A DNA stretch of 64,000 bases from Methylomicrobium sp. wino1 (GTDB lineage Bacteria > Pseudomonadota > Gammaproteobacteria > Methylococcales > Methylomonadaceae): positions 3,720,001 to 3,784,000 of the forward strand of contig NZ_CP024202.1 of assembly GCF_003932755.1 (NCBI RefSeq), given 5' to 3'. Numbering within the stretch: the stretch's first letter is position 1; every line of letters starts with the position of its first letter. This document shows, in pieces, positions 9,548-18,917 of this stretch. The notes under the pieces are model-generated. The model was not told where the DNA came from. It saw only the letters and a program-made list of their open reading frames with translations, and searched no databases. Both the position numbers and the translations under genes were made by a program.

Positions 9548-10882
9548 ATGAATAAACCAACTATTTTATTCGCTGTTCAGAGTCATGAGCTAAAGCAATC
9601 GATACGGACCGTTTTACATCATCAAACAGTCGAATTGGTCGAAGCTATGACTTGTCGGGAAGTGTTGAAATACTTCCAAGCAACGAAGCCACAATTGCTG
9701 ATCATCGAATCTCCTTGTCAGGACGGTGGCGATACGCTTGCAATTGTTGAATCCATTCATGAGAAAGACCGGAGATTTCCGGTTATCTTGGTTACGACGC
9801 GAGGATCTGAAAGGCTTGCTATTTCGGCATTACGCATGGGCATTAAGGATTATTTTGAATATCCGTTTTCCGGCCGAGACTTTATTGATTCGATTATTAA
9901 ATTTTTGAGTCCCCGGACATTACAGATTCCTAACTCCCTGGCTTCAAACTTGGCTCTACATCAGCCTTTCGTCGGTAGTAGCCACTCGATGCAAAAGATA
10001 AAAACCTATTTGCAAAAAGTCGCTCATGTCGACAGCCATGTGCTGATTACCGGTGAGACAGGAACCGGAAAAGAGCTCGTTGCGAAATTCATCCACAACC
10101 ATAGCCAACGCTCGGGTAAACCCTTTATCGCCATCAATTGCGCGGCCTTGCCTGATAGCTTATTGGAAAGCGAATTGTTCGGTTATGAAAAAGGCGCATT
10201 TACCGGCGCGCAAGCCGCCTATGCAGGAAAATTGAAAATGTCGGATGGAGGCACGGTCTTTTTCGACGAAATCGGGGATATGAGTCCCTATGCGCAAGCC
10301 AAAATACTCCGTGTTCTGGAAAGCAAGGAGGTTTATCCGTTAGGTGCTAAACAAAGCGTTGCTCTCGATATTCGAATAATCGCCGCGACTAATCGGCATT
10401 TGGAAAAAATGATGCTGGCAAAAGAGTTTAGGGACGATCTTTACTTTCGTCTCAATATCGCCCGAGTCCATTTGCCACCGTTACGAGAGCGCAAAGAAGA
10501 TATTCCGGAACTACTCAATTTTTATCTCAAACAATTCAATCAGCAATTTGGATTAAGTTTGGTCGGCTTTAGTGTCGAAGCCTTAGAGGCTTTATTCGAT
10601 TATCATTGGCCAGGCAATATACGCGAATTAAAAAACGTCTTGGAAACCGTTTTTATAGATTCTCCCTATGAACGAATTTCCCGGTGCGATTTGCCGGAAC
10701 CGATTCGCGGCCGCGAAATGGCTAAGGGATCTTCAGATCAAAGCGATCGCGAGAGCCTATTGGCTGCTTTAAGCGCCGCAAATTGGAATAAGAGTAAAGC
10801 CGCCGAGCAGTTGCAATGCTCGAGAATGACGCTTTACCGAAAGATGGAAAAGTACCGGATCAGTAATAAAAAAGCTTATTGA
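9548..10882 (+). CDS. Sigma-54-dependent activator with degenerate receiver domain
   Basis: Protein of 444 aa. The start is set at 9548 because GGGGAG lies 6 bases before this ATG; an in-frame ATG at 9536 lacks a site. An N-terminal receiver-like domain (1-120) precedes an AAA+ sigma-54 interaction domain with Walker A GETGTGKE (169-176), the sigma-54 contact loop GAFTGA (216-221), Walker B GGTVFFDEIGD and arginine fingers. A C-terminal Fis-type helix-turn-helix (KSKAAEQLQCSRMTLYRKM) ends it. The receiver has lost its acidic pocket (Val10-Gln11 in place of Asp-Asp), has Glu54 at the phosphoacceptor position and Tyr105 in place of the Lys. It therefore cannot be a normal two-component receiver, and no kinase gene is adjacent. 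Confidence 0.9.
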   Translation: MNKPTILFAVQSHELKQSIRTVLHHQTVELVEAMTCREVLKYFQATKPQLLIIESPCQDGGDTLAIVESIHEKDRRFPVILVTTRGSERLAISALRMGIKDYFEYPFSGRDFIDSIIKFLSPRTLQIPNSLASNLALHQPFVGSSHSMQKIKTYLQKVAHVDSHVLITGETGTGKELVAKFIHNHSQRSGKPFIAINCAALPDSLLESELFGYEKGAFTGAQAAYAGKLKMSDGGTVFFDEIGDMSPYAQAKILRVLESKEVYPLGAKQSVALDIRIIAATNRHLEKMMLAKEFRDDLYFRLNIARVHLPPLRERKEDIPELLNFYLKQFNQQFGLSLVGFSVEALEALFDYHWPGNIRELKNVLETVFIDSPYERISRCDLPEPIRGREMAKGSSDQSDRESLLAALSAANWNKSKAAEQLQCSRMTLYRKMEKYRISNKKAY

Positions 10883-10905
10883 AAAATATCCGAAATGGGT
10901 ATAAA

Positions 10906-10924
10906 GCTGTAACGGACTGTAACA
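10906..10924. promoter_or_regulatory. TGTAAC direct-repeat motif matching the eCIS upstream sites
   Basis: GCTGTAACGGACTGTAACA lies 24 bases after the stop of the sigma-54 activator gene, in the 269-base gap before the pirin gene. It matches GCTGTAACAGTCTGTAACA at 29931-29949, upstream of the injection-system operon, at 17 of 19 positions. Activators often bind near their own gene, so this may be a site for the regulator just encoded. That is an inference from sequence similarity only. Confidence 0.45.
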
Positions 10925-11151
10925 TATGTCTGCTATAAGTCCTAAGTGTCTGTTTTCAATTTCAAAACTTATCATTCCTCGCTTTTATCGTAGACCCTGT
11001 CACAGTGACTTGTGACTTCCGATATCATATATTCCTTATATTGAATAAGACGTTCTAAAAATGGAGCGATGCGATCGAATTTTGCTATCTATTCAGCAGA
11101 TTGACTTATCAATAAACTGTTTCCGTCAAACAATTACATCAGGAGTAAGCG

Positions 11152-12024
11152 ATGAAAAAAATCTTGGTTATTCAAAGCGCGCCATCGAGACACTGGGTAG
11201 GTGACGGTTTTCCGGTACGATCCTTGTTTTCCTACGATTCCGAGCAAACCGACAGAATCAGCCCGTTTCTGCTTCTCGATTATGCGGGGCCCGAGCATTT
11301 TGCCAAAGCCGATAAACCGCGTGGAGTCGGCGAACATCCGCATCGAGGGTTCGAGACCGTCACGCTAGTTTATCAAGGCGAGGTGGCGCACAAGGATTCG
11401 ACCGGGCAGGGCGGCGTGATCGGGCCAGGCGATGTTCAATGGATGACCGCAGGATCGGGAATCTTGCATGAAGAGTTTCACTCCGAAAGCTTTAGTCAAA
11501 CGGGCGGCATGCTTGAAATGGCCCAGCTTTGGGTCAATCTGCCGGCCGAGCACAAAATGACTCGGCCTAATTATCAGGCCATCGTGAGCGGGTCGATTCC
11601 GGAAGTCGAGTTGCCAAATCAAGCCGGGACGGTTCGGGTCATTGCCGGAAGTCATGCCGATACGGCAGGTCCTGCGCGGACGTTTTCGCCGATGACCGTT
11701 CTCGACATACGCCTAAATCCGGGACAAGCCAGAATAAGCGTGCCTAATAACTGGAATACCCTGTTGGTCGTGTTGCAAGGCAAGATCAAAATCAATAACG
11801 ACCGTGTCGCTGAAGCGGCCCAATTGGTCGTATTGGATCGTGCCGGCGCTTACCTCGACATCGAAACCGGCGATGACGCAAAGGTGCTTTTACTGGCGGG
11901 AGAACCGATCGACGAGCCGGTCGTCGGCTACGGGCCGTTCGTAATGAACAGCGAGATTGAAATTCGTCAGGCCTTGGCCGATTACCGAGCGGGCAAATTC
12001 GGTAGGATTCCCGCATCTGGCTGA
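11152..12024 (+). CDS. Pirin-family bicupin protein
   Basis: Protein of 290 aa with a good ribosome binding site (AGGAG, 7 bases before the ATG). The N-terminal cupin has the pirin metal site: GVGEHPHRGFETVTLVYQGEV (about residues 59-79, two His), then HKD and the later SGILHEE with His and Glu ligands. A second cupin-like half follows at about 170-260. Pirins are iron-binding proteins; some bacterial ones degrade quercetin and others bind pyruvate dehydrogenase. No specific role can be read from the context. It is monocistronic, downstream of the sigma-54 activator. Confidence 0.85.
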   Translation: MKKILVIQSAPSRHWVGDGFPVRSLFSYDSEQTDRISPFLLLDYAGPEHFAKADKPRGVGEHPHRGFETVTLVYQGEVAHKDSTGQGGVIGPGDVQWMTAGSGILHEEFHSESFSQTGGMLEMAQLWVNLPAEHKMTRPNYQAIVSGSIPEVELPNQAGTVRVIAGSHADTAGPARTFSPMTVLDIRLNPGQARISVPNNWNTLLVVLQGKIKINNDRVAEAAQLVVLDRAGAYLDIETGDDAKVLLLAGEPIDEPVVGYGPFVMNSEIEIRQALADYRAGKFGRIPASG

Positions 12025-12132
12025 GCCGTATCATTTGACGAACGTAGCGGTATGTATGAATCCTATTGTCCCGTTCGGCATTATTAAGGATTTCGTGATA
12101 AATAACGTCCTGGAACGATGAGCTTTGTTGAG

Positions 12133-12475
12133 GGTTCGGTAACTCGCTTGGCTTGACAGGACGCCGTGAACCCAGCACCTAAATTATCCAAAATAGTTAA
12201 CCATAGCCAATGGGCTATGGAATTTAGGTGCTGGGTGAATACGTCCTTGTAGGCTTGACGGCGGAATCTGATTGCCATGGATGGCGTGTATTAAGGCACT
12301 AACAGTAGGTGCTTTAGGCGATGCAGGGCAGAAAAATGCTCCTGCATTTTTTGCATTCATTACATCCATGTAACTCTGCAATTACCGAGGAGCAAAAATC
12401 TGCAAGCGCCATGGATGGCGTGAATGCAAATTTTGCAGGAGCAAAAATCTGCCCTGTCAATCGAGTTACCGAACC
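12133..12475. mobile_element. MITE-like element with nested inverted repeats
   Basis: GGTTCGGTAACTCG (12133-12146) is inverted at 12462-12475, and the symmetry continues inward with TTGACAGG against CCTGTCAA. Inside are a long hairpin with arms CCCAGCACCTAAATT (12171-12185) and its complement at 12221-12235, a second stem CCATAGCC/GGCTATGG in its loop, and a further imperfect inverted pair of about 36 bases (12325-12360 and 12421-12456). No open frame is convincing. It occupies most of the first half of the 1-kb gene-free gap 12025-13092. Confidence 0.65.
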
Positions 12476-12796
12476 TTCCATAAAATAGGGAATTTATTTA
12501 CGACCAAATACTAAGGCTATGTTCTCGTTAATAGTTGAAATTACTAAACACCGATCTAGAAACTTGAAGACTGTAGGGTATGCTGTGCGTACCACAGCAG
12601 TCCCACCTGTAGCTTAAATCCGCCCTCATGTGTTGCCTTGCGCCAACATTAGGTAAACGCATAGTGGTGGGTGTTTTCAACTATTACCATCTATATTAAC
12701 TTCACTTCACCTGTAACTCCCTATCGTAGAACTTGTCTAAAGAAAAGTTCCTCTGATTTCACTTAGCCGGCGACGGCAATCGAATTGTCATAGTTG

Positions 12797-12894
12797 TATA
12801 CTTCGCGCGGTCATGTTTGCGGATTTTATGGCAACGCAGCTACAGGACAAAAGAGCGCGTAAGCTTACCAGCAAATGTGACCGTGCGAAGTATA
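12797..12894. mobile_element. Short MITE-like inverted repeat, 24-bp arms
   Basis: Arms at 12797-12820 (TATACTTCGCGCGGTCATG...) and 12871-12894 are inverted copies with three mismatches, enclosing 50 bases. It lies about 200 bases upstream of prkA and could affect its promoter. The remaining sequence of the gap (12476-12796 and 12895-13092) shows no gene; a short palindromic GGTATGCTGTGCGTACC at about 12578 resembles one at 54671-54687. Confidence 0.6.
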
Positions 12895-13092
12895 AGGCTA
12901 GCAATGCAAAAAACATTTGGCATAATGAGGCGACAGCGGCATAGCAAACGAAACTTCTAGTAAAAAATACTGTTTAAACTTAAAGACACATGAAAACATA
13001 AGATCGTATCTACTTCGTGTGCTTTGGAAATAATAAGCGAATCCATGGTCCAATAGTCGATAATTAACCTAATCAATCATTGTGGGGTTGTG

Positions 13093-15015
13093 ATGAGTAT
13101 ATTTGAGCGTTATACAGCAAAATACGAGGAATTGAAGGACGAAGAATTGACTCTTCCGGAATACTTGGAGCTTTGCAAAAAAGACCCGTTGACCTATGCA
13201 AGCCCGGCCGAGCGAATGCTGGCTGCTATCGGCGAGCCTGAATTATTGGATACGCATAATGATCCCAGACTTAGCCGAATATTTTCCAATAAGGTCATAA
13301 AAATTTATCCCGCCTTCCGCGAATTTTACGGAATGGAAGAAGTCATCGAGCAAATAGTCGCATTCTTCCGTCATGCGGCCCAGGGGCTGGAAGAAAAGAA
13401 ACAGATCCTATATTTGCTAGGTCCGGTCGGCGGCGGTAAATCTTCGCTGGCCGAACGGCTTAAAGCGTTGATGGAAAAAACGCCGTTTTACGCGATTAAA
13501 GGCTCCCCGGTTTTCGAGTCGCCATTGGGGCTTTTCAATGCCGATGAAGACGGCGATATTCTTGAAAAAGACTACGGCATCCCCGGCCGTTATCTCAATA
13601 CCATCATGTCGCCTTGGGCGACTAAACGGCTGCATGAATTCAACGGCGATATACGCCAATTTAGAGTCGTTCGGATTCGTCCTTCCATTCTTAAACAGAT
13701 TGCCGTCGCCAAAACCGAGCCGGGCGATGAAAACAACCAAGATATTTCATCGTTGGTCGGTAAAGTCGATATTCGCAAACTGGAACTGTATTCTCAAGAC
13801 GATCCCGATGCCTACAGTTACTCGGGCGGCTTGTGCCGGGCCAACCAAGGCTTGCTGGAATTCGTGGAAATGTTCAAGGCGCCGATCAAGGTGCTGCATC
13901 CGCTGCTGACCGCGACGCAGGAAGGCAATTACAAAGGCACGGAAGGGTTTCCGGCGATACCGTTCCAAGGCATTATTCTGGCCCACTCGAACGAATCGGA
14001 GTGGCTGGCGTTCAGGAACAATAAAAATAATGAAGCGTTTCTCGATCGGATTTATATCGTCAAGGTGCCTTATTGCCTGCGCGTTTCGGAAGAAATCAAA
14101 ATCTACGACAAATTGCTGGAAAACAGCTCATTGCACGACGCGCCTTGCGCACCCGGCACCTTGGAGATGATGGCGCAGTTTGCGGTATTGTCCCGCTTGA
14201 AAGAGCCGGAAAACTCCAACATCTTTTCCAAGATGCGGGTTTACAACGGCGAGAATCTGAAAGATACCGATCCGCATGCCAAGTCATATCAAGAATACCG
14301 TGATTTCGCCGGCGTCGACGAAGGCATGACCGGTCTATCCACAAGGTTCGCTTTTAAGATTCTATCCAAGGTATTCAACTTCGACAATACCGAAGTCGCG
14401 GCCAATCCGGTTCATCTTTTGTATGTCCTCGAGCAGCAAATCGAACGCGAACAATTTCCTGCCGATGTCGAAGACAGGTATTTGTCTTACCTGAAAGGTC
14501 ATTTGACGCAAAAATACATCGATTTTATCGGCAAGGAAATTCAAACCGCCTATCTGCAATCCTATTCGGAATACGGGCAAAATATCTTCGATCGCTATGT
14601 GACCTATGCCGATTATTGGATACAAGACACTAATTACCGAGACCCGGATACCGGCGAAATGTTCGATCGGAGCGCCTTGAACGATGAGCTGGAAAAAATC
14701 GAAAAACCGGCCGGCATCAGTAATCCGAAGGATTTCCGTAACGAAATCGTCAACTTTGTGTTACGGGCTCGCGCCAAAAACGGCGGTAAATATCCGGCCT
14801 GGACCAGTTACGAGAAACTTCGCACTGTGATCGAAAAGAAAATGTTCTCGACCACCGAGGATCTACTGCCGGTGATTTCTTTCAACGCCAAAGCTTCGCC
14901 CGAAGATCAGAAAAAACATGAACAATTTATCGATCGGATGATTGAAAAAGGTTATACGGAAAAACAAGTGCGCTTACTCAGCGAATGGTACTTGAGGGTG
15001 CGTAAATCGTCTTAA
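13093..15015 (+). CDS. prkA: PrkA/YeaG-family AAA+ serine protein kinase
   Basis: Protein of 640 aa. The ATG at 13093 is chosen over the GTG three bases earlier because GGGG (13084-13087) is better placed. The N-terminal two thirds is an AAA+-like module with P-loop LGPVGGGKSSL (about 110-120) and the family-typical ATQEGNYKGTEGF and HSNESEW segments; the C-terminus is the PrkA domain. The E. coli homologue YeaG is a stress- and nitrogen-starvation-induced kinase with a partner network including YeaH and YcgB. The three genes are adjacent here with 17-base and -4-base spacings, reproducing the conserved operon. Length is normal. Confidence 0.93.
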   Translation: MSIFERYTAKYEELKDEELTLPEYLELCKKDPLTYASPAERMLAAIGEPELLDTHNDPRLSRIFSNKVIKIYPAFREFYGMEEVIEQIVAFFRHAAQGLEEKKQILYLLGPVGGGKSSLAERLKALMEKTPFYAIKGSPVFESPLGLFNADEDGDILEKDYGIPGRYLNTIMSPWATKRLHEFNGDIRQFRVVRIRPSILKQIAVAKTEPGDENNQDISSLVGKVDIRKLELYSQDDPDAYSYSGGLCRANQGLLEFVEMFKAPIKVLHPLLTATQEGNYKGTEGFPAIPFQGIILAHSNESEWLAFRNNKNNEAFLDRIYIVKVPYCLRVSEEIKIYDKLLENSSLHDAPCAPGTLEMMAQFAVLSRLKEPENSNIFSKMRVYNGENLKDTDPHAKSYQEYRDFAGVDEGMTGLSTRFAFKILSKVFNFDNTEVAANPVHLLYVLEQQIEREQFPADVEDRYLSYLKGHLTQKYIDFIGKEIQTAYLQSYSEYGQNIFDRYVTYADYWIQDTNYRDPDTGEMFDRSALNDELEKIEKPAGISNPKDFRNEIVNFVLRARAKNGGKYPAWTSYEKLRTVIEKKMFSTTEDLLPVISFNAKASPEDQKKHEQFIDRMIEKGYTEKQVRLLSEWYLRVRKSS

Positions 15016-15032
15016 TCCTTGAGGAGAAATGT

Positions 15033-16295
15033 GTGACTCAAATAGTAGATAGACGTCTGAACGGAAAGAATAAGAGCGCCGTCAATCGGCAGAAATTTAT
15101 TCGCCGTTTTCGCAGCCAGATTAAAAAGGCCGTGACCGAAGCGGTAAACGAACGGAGCGTGAAGGATTTGGATAAAGGTGAAAAAGTTTCCATTCCTGCA
15201 AAAGATATCTCGGAGCCATTTTTCCATCATAGTAACGACGGTTATCGGGAAGCCATTCATCCGGGGAACAAGGAGTTTCGACAAGGCGATAAAATAAAGC
15301 GGCCCGAAAGTGGTGGTGGCGCGCGAGGTAAACAGGCTTCCGACTCTGGCGAAGGCATGGACGAGTTTGTCTTCGAGTTGACCCGCGAGGAATTTTTGCA
15401 CTTCTTTTTTGAAGATCTTGAGTTACCCAACCTGGTTAAAACACGTTTAGCGACTCTCGAGGAGACCCAAAAAGTACGCGCGGGCCATACCAGCGACGGT
15501 ATTCCCACCAATATTAATGTCATTCGTTCGCTTCGGGGCGCGATGGGGCGGCGTATCGCCTTGCGCGCGCCTTATCGGAACAGGATTGAGGAGGCCGAAG
15601 CGCAATTGGAGGATTTGCTCAAACGCCATAGCGAAACCGATCCGGTGGTTATCGAACTGCGTGAAGAAATCAAACGGCTGAAGGAAAAAATCGAGCATAT
15701 CCCTTTTATCGACACTTTCGATTTACGTTACGATAACCGCATTGACAAGCCCAAACCGACGACCCAAGCGGTGATGTTTTGCATCATGGATGTCTCGGGT
15801 TCGATGGGGGTTGAAGAAAAAGACATGGCGAAACGCTTCTTTATGCTGCTGTATCTTTTCCTAACACGCAGCTATGAAAAAACTCAAGTCGTATTCATCT
15901 CGCACCATACCGAGGCCAATGAAGTCGACGAAGAAACCTTTTTCTATTCGCGGGAAACCGGCGGTACGGTCGTATCGAGCGCTCTCAACTTGATGAAAAA
16001 GATCATCGAGGAACGATTTCCGATCTCGGAATGGAATATCTATGCCGCGCAGGCCTCTGACGGCGACAACTGGGATAACGATTCGATAGACTGCAAAAAA
16101 ATATTGTCGGAACAAATCATGCCCTATATGCAGTATTACGCCTATATCGAAATCACCGAAGACAGACATCAAAATCTCTGGTACGAATATTCAACTCTGA
16201 AAGACACTTGGAGCAATTTCGCGATGCAACGAATTGCCACAGTGGCCGATATCTATCCGGTATTTCGTAAACTTTTCGAGAAATCAAACGCATGA
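15033..16295 (+). CDS. yeaH: UPF0229 protein YeaH (von Willebrand A-like)
   Basis: Protein of 420 aa with a GTG start preceded by GAGGAG. The N-terminus is basic (VDRRLNGKNKSAVNRQKFIRRFR), followed by a Gly-rich linker. The C-terminal half contains a vWA/MIDAS-like motif, MDVSGSMG (about residues 250-257), with the family segments VVFISHHTEANEVDEETFF and ASDGDNW. It is the second gene of the prkA-yeaH-spoVR operon, whose products act together in starvation adaptation in enterobacteria. The exact biochemical role is unknown. Confidence 0.92.
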   Translation: MTQIVDRRLNGKNKSAVNRQKFIRRFRSQIKKAVTEAVNERSVKDLDKGEKVSIPAKDISEPFFHHSNDGYREAIHPGNKEFRQGDKIKRPESGGGARGKQASDSGEGMDEFVFELTREEFLHFFFEDLELPNLVKTRLATLEETQKVRAGHTSDGIPTNINVIRSLRGAMGRRIALRAPYRNRIEEAEAQLEDLLKRHSETDPVVIELREEIKRLKEKIEHIPFIDTFDLRYDNRIDKPKPTTQAVMFCIMDVSGSMGVEEKDMAKRFFMLLYLFLTRSYEKTQVVFISHHTEANEVDEETFFYSRETGGTVVSSALNLMKKIIEERFPISEWNIYAAQASDGDNWDNDSIDCKKILSEQIMPYMQYYAYIEITEDRHQNLWYEYSTLKDTWSNFAMQRIATVADIYPVFRKLFEKSNA

Positions 16296-17788
16296 GCAGA
16301 AAACCTCTATCGGAAACATCGGAATGGAACTTCGAACTGATTAAAAAATACCATACGGAAATCGCGCGTATCGCAGGCGACTTCGGATTAGATACCTATC
16401 CGGTGCAACTGGAAATCATCACCGCAGAACAAATGATGGACGCCTATGCCTCGGTCGGCATGCCTATCGGCTATAGTCACTGGTCGTTCGGCAAGGAATT
16501 TGTTAAAAACGAAAAACGCTATAAAAAAGGCCAAATGGGCTTGGCTTATGAAATCGTGATCAATTCGAACCCCTGTATCGCCTATTTAATGGAAGAAAAC
16601 AGCATGACGATGCAGGCCCTGGTAATCGCGCATGCCGCTTACGGCCACAATTCGTTTTTCAAGAACAATTATTTATTCACGACCTGGACCAGCGCGGACT
16701 CGATTATCGACTATCTGCTCTTTGCCAAAAATTATATAGCCGAATGCGAAGAGCGCTACGGCGAAGAGCAGGTCGAAGCCATTCTCGACTCTTGCCACGC
16801 TCTGAGAAACTTCGGCGTGGACCGGTACAAACGCCCCTCCCGATTGTCTCTGCAAGAAGAGCAAGCCCGGCAACGGGATCGAGAAGCCTATCTACAATCT
16901 CAAATCAACGAGTTATGGCGCACTATACCGGCCAAGGAACCGGTCTATAGCGCCACTGACGAAGCCGTCCGCTTTCCCGAGGAGCCTCAAGAGAATATTC
17001 TTTATTTCATCGAAAAAAATGCGCCTTTTCTGGAGCCCTGGCAACGCGAAATCATTCGCATCGTGCGCAAGATAGCCCAATATTTTTATCCGCAACGGCA
17101 GACTCAAGTGATGAACGAAGGCTGGGCCACTTTCTGGCATTACACGATCTTGCATCGACTGTATGAAGAAGGTTTGGTAACCGATGGATTCATGATCGAA
17201 TTTCTCCAATCGCATACTAATGTTGTTTATCAACCGGCCTTCGATAGCCCCTATTATTCAGGCATTAATCCCTATGCATTGGGTTTTGCGATGATGAACG
17301 ACATCCGCAGGGTTTGCGAAACGCCGACGCCCGAAGACGAACGCTGGTTTCCTGAAATAGCCGGCAGCGATTGGAACAAGACTTTGCATTTCGCGATGCA
17401 GAATTTCAAGGACGAAAGTTTTGTCAGTCAGTTTTTATCCCCTAAAGTCATTCGCGAATTCAAACTGTTCTCCATATTGGATGACTCCAATGAAAGGGAG
17501 ATTGCTGTGACTTCGATTCATGATGAAGACGGTTATCAACATATCCGGCAAGCCTTGTCGGAACAGTACAATTTGGGCAGCAATGAACCCAATATTCAGG
17601 TTTATCATGTCGACCGGAAAGGCGACCGTTCGCTGACGCTACGCCATACCCAATTCCATAGAAGGTTGTTAGCCCAAAGTACCGACGAAGTCTTAAAGCA
17701 TGTCGCTAGACTCTGGGGCTTCGATGTTCGACTTGAAACAGTGGCCGAGGACGGCACGCTGCTGACTGTAATGGAGTGCAATATTTAA
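16292..17788 (+). CDS. ycgB: SpoVR/YcgB family protein
   Basis: Protein of 498 aa whose ATG overlaps the yeaH stop by 4 bases. SpoVR-family signatures include PIGYSHWSFGKEF (about 48-60), AHAAYGHNSFFKNNYLF, and NEGWATFWHYTILHRLYEEG (about 275-294), rich in His and Glu that could bind metal. SpoVR is needed for spore cortex formation in Bacillus; in non-sporulating proteobacteria it goes with PrkA and YeaH. It ends the operon. No clear terminator follows; the gap 17789-18058 has only a small GAAACCCA/TGGGTTTC hairpin at 17994-18013. Confidence 0.92.
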   Translation: MSRKPLSETSEWNFELIKKYHTEIARIAGDFGLDTYPVQLEIITAEQMMDAYASVGMPIGYSHWSFGKEFVKNEKRYKKGQMGLAYEIVINSNPCIAYLMEENSMTMQALVIAHAAYGHNSFFKNNYLFTTWTSADSIIDYLLFAKNYIAECEERYGEEQVEAILDSCHALRNFGVDRYKRPSRLSLQEEQARQRDREAYLQSQINELWRTIPAKEPVYSATDEAVRFPEEPQENILYFIEKNAPFLEPWQREIIRIVRKIAQYFYPQRQTQVMNEGWATFWHYTILHRLYEEGLVTDGFMIEFLQSHTNVVYQPAFDSPYYSGINPYALGFAMMNDIRRVCETPTPEDERWFPEIAGSDWNKTLHFAMQNFKDESFVSQFLSPKVIREFKLFSILDDSNEREIAVTSIHDEDGYQHIRQALSEQYNLGSNEPNIQVYHVDRKGDRSLTLRHTQFHRRLLAQSTDEVLKHVARLWGFDVRLETVAEDGTLLTVMECNI

Positions 17789-18058
17789 CGCTTACCGGTA
17801 AATAACGATCGCATCGAGTCATTTGCCAGTGCGAAGTGCTTTGTTATAAATTCATTTTATTCTTTTTGTTGTGCAAAATCCTTCCTGATTACGTATAAGC
17901 TTCAGCCTATTTGAAGTCCAAACAAGGTTTTGTGTTGCTATCGCGATGTTTATGTGGAGTCGGTTCGCGGGCCGACAACCGCGATACTGCTACGAAACCC
18001 ATCCATGGGTTTCGCCGTGCGGGTGCGCCCCTTGCCGTAATGTTAGGACACCTTGAAT

Positions 18059-18328
18059 TTAGCGGTCTTCGTAATGTCCACCAATTGCAAAGATGTAAAT
18101 GGATTTTTCGTCAAATTTATAAATGAGTCGATCTTTTTGAGAAACTCGCCTCGACCAAAATCCGGTTAGGTTATGTCCAAGCTGCTCGGGTTTACCCAAG
18201 CCTTTGCTTGGGTCATCACGTAGCATTTCTTTTAAGAGTTTACAAAGAGCTTTGTGTAGCTTTTTATCTTTCTCACGAAGCTCTTCGTAGGTTTCCCAGG
18301 TTCTACCCTCAAATACTAGAGATCTCAT
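18059..18328 (-). CDS. yoeB: YoeB-family toxin (ribosome-dependent mRNA interferase)
   Basis: Protein of 89 aa, typical for Txe/YoeB. Family features are DDPSKGLGKPEQLGHNLTGFWSRRVSQKDRLIYKF and the C-terminal HYEDR, containing the catalytic-region Glu, Arg and the terminal His-Tyr pair. YoeB cleaves mRNA in the ribosomal A site and is neutralised by YefM. The start overlaps the 3' end of yefM by 20 bases, the normal order of antitoxin first. The gene appears intact. Confidence 0.92.
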   Translation of the reverse strand: MRSLVFEGRTWETYEELREKDKKLHKALCKLLKEMLRDDPSKGLGKPEQLGHNLTGFWSRRVSQKDRLIYKFDEKSIYIFAIGGHYEDR

Positions 18329-18593
18329 TCAGTTCGTCGCTGGTCGGGGTATAGCCGGAGCTGTTGTTGTGAGTTGCCATTGAATCGGCAATCTGTTTCA
18401 TTAGGCTGCTGTTCTGAAGAACGTAGAGAGTTTCCTGTTCTCGCTCCCAGTCGTCTGCACCGATAACCACAAAAGATTCGCCGGCCCTACGAGTTACCTT
18501 TAGGGGGACATGATTGGTAACCACATGCTCTACAAGGGATTTTAGTTTATCTCTAAACTGGTTTACGCTAACTGTGTCCACATTTGACTCCAT
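18309..18593 (-). CDS. yefM: YefM/Phd-family antitoxin
   Basis: Protein of 94 aa from the ATG at 18593 (MESNVDTVSVNQFR). A longer reading from 18614 is rejected because it would run through the operator palindrome. The N-terminal Phd/YefM fold (VSVNQFRDKLKSLVEHV, then PLKVTRRAGESFVVIGADDW) dimerises and binds DNA; the C-terminal tail (about 60-94) wraps the toxin. It autoregulates the operon with YoeB as corepressor in known systems. It is intact and coupled to yoeB. Confidence 0.9.
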   Translation of the reverse strand: MESNVDTVSVNQFRDKLKSLVEHVVTNHVPLKVTRRAGESFVVIGADDWEREQETLYVLQNSSLMKQIADSMATHNNSSGYTPTSDELNEISSI

Positions 18594-18594
18594 A

Positions 18595-18613
18595 TGTACG
18601 GAAATGCCGTACA
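18595..18613. promoter_or_regulatory. YefM operator palindrome
   Basis: TGTACGG and CCGTACA form a perfect inverted repeat separated by 5 bases, directly before the yefM start codon. E. coli YefM operators have TGTACA cores in the same position, so this is the likely autorepression site. It also decides the start of yefM. Confidence 0.7.
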
Positions 18614-18650
18614 AGTGTAGCAGGTAACCCCTAATAACGCTATCAACCTG

Positions 18651-18696
18651 ATGCCGCTATAACCAGTTCCACTTTGGTCGCAGGTTATAGCGGCAT
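18651..18696. repeat. 14-bp inverted repeat
   Basis: ATGCCGCTATAACC at 18651-18664 is inverted at 18683-18696 around an 18-base loop. It lies upstream of yefM-yoeB in the gap between that module and the transposon remnant (18615-18917), where no gene is seen. It has no T-run, so it is not an obvious terminator. Confidence 0.6.
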
Positions 18697-18917
18697 TGAA
18701 TGGCAACTCATTGAATCCCTGTCGACATTGAGCACAAAGCTTCGAATGTCAACTAAGGGTCGATGCGATAATTTGCCACTTCCAAAAGCGGTCATCCACT
18801 AACGGCGTAATCGTATTGGAATCGGCAGCCGACCATCAATCGGAACAGATCGCTGATTTGAGGTGGTATAGCATGTAAACCGGAACCGCCGAAAATTTTG
18901 TCATTCGGAATTTAAGC

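Noticed and set aside
17911-18126. 71-aa plus-strand frame after spoVR
   Set aside because: No homology features; it overlaps the yoeB 3' end on the opposite strand and a small hairpin.
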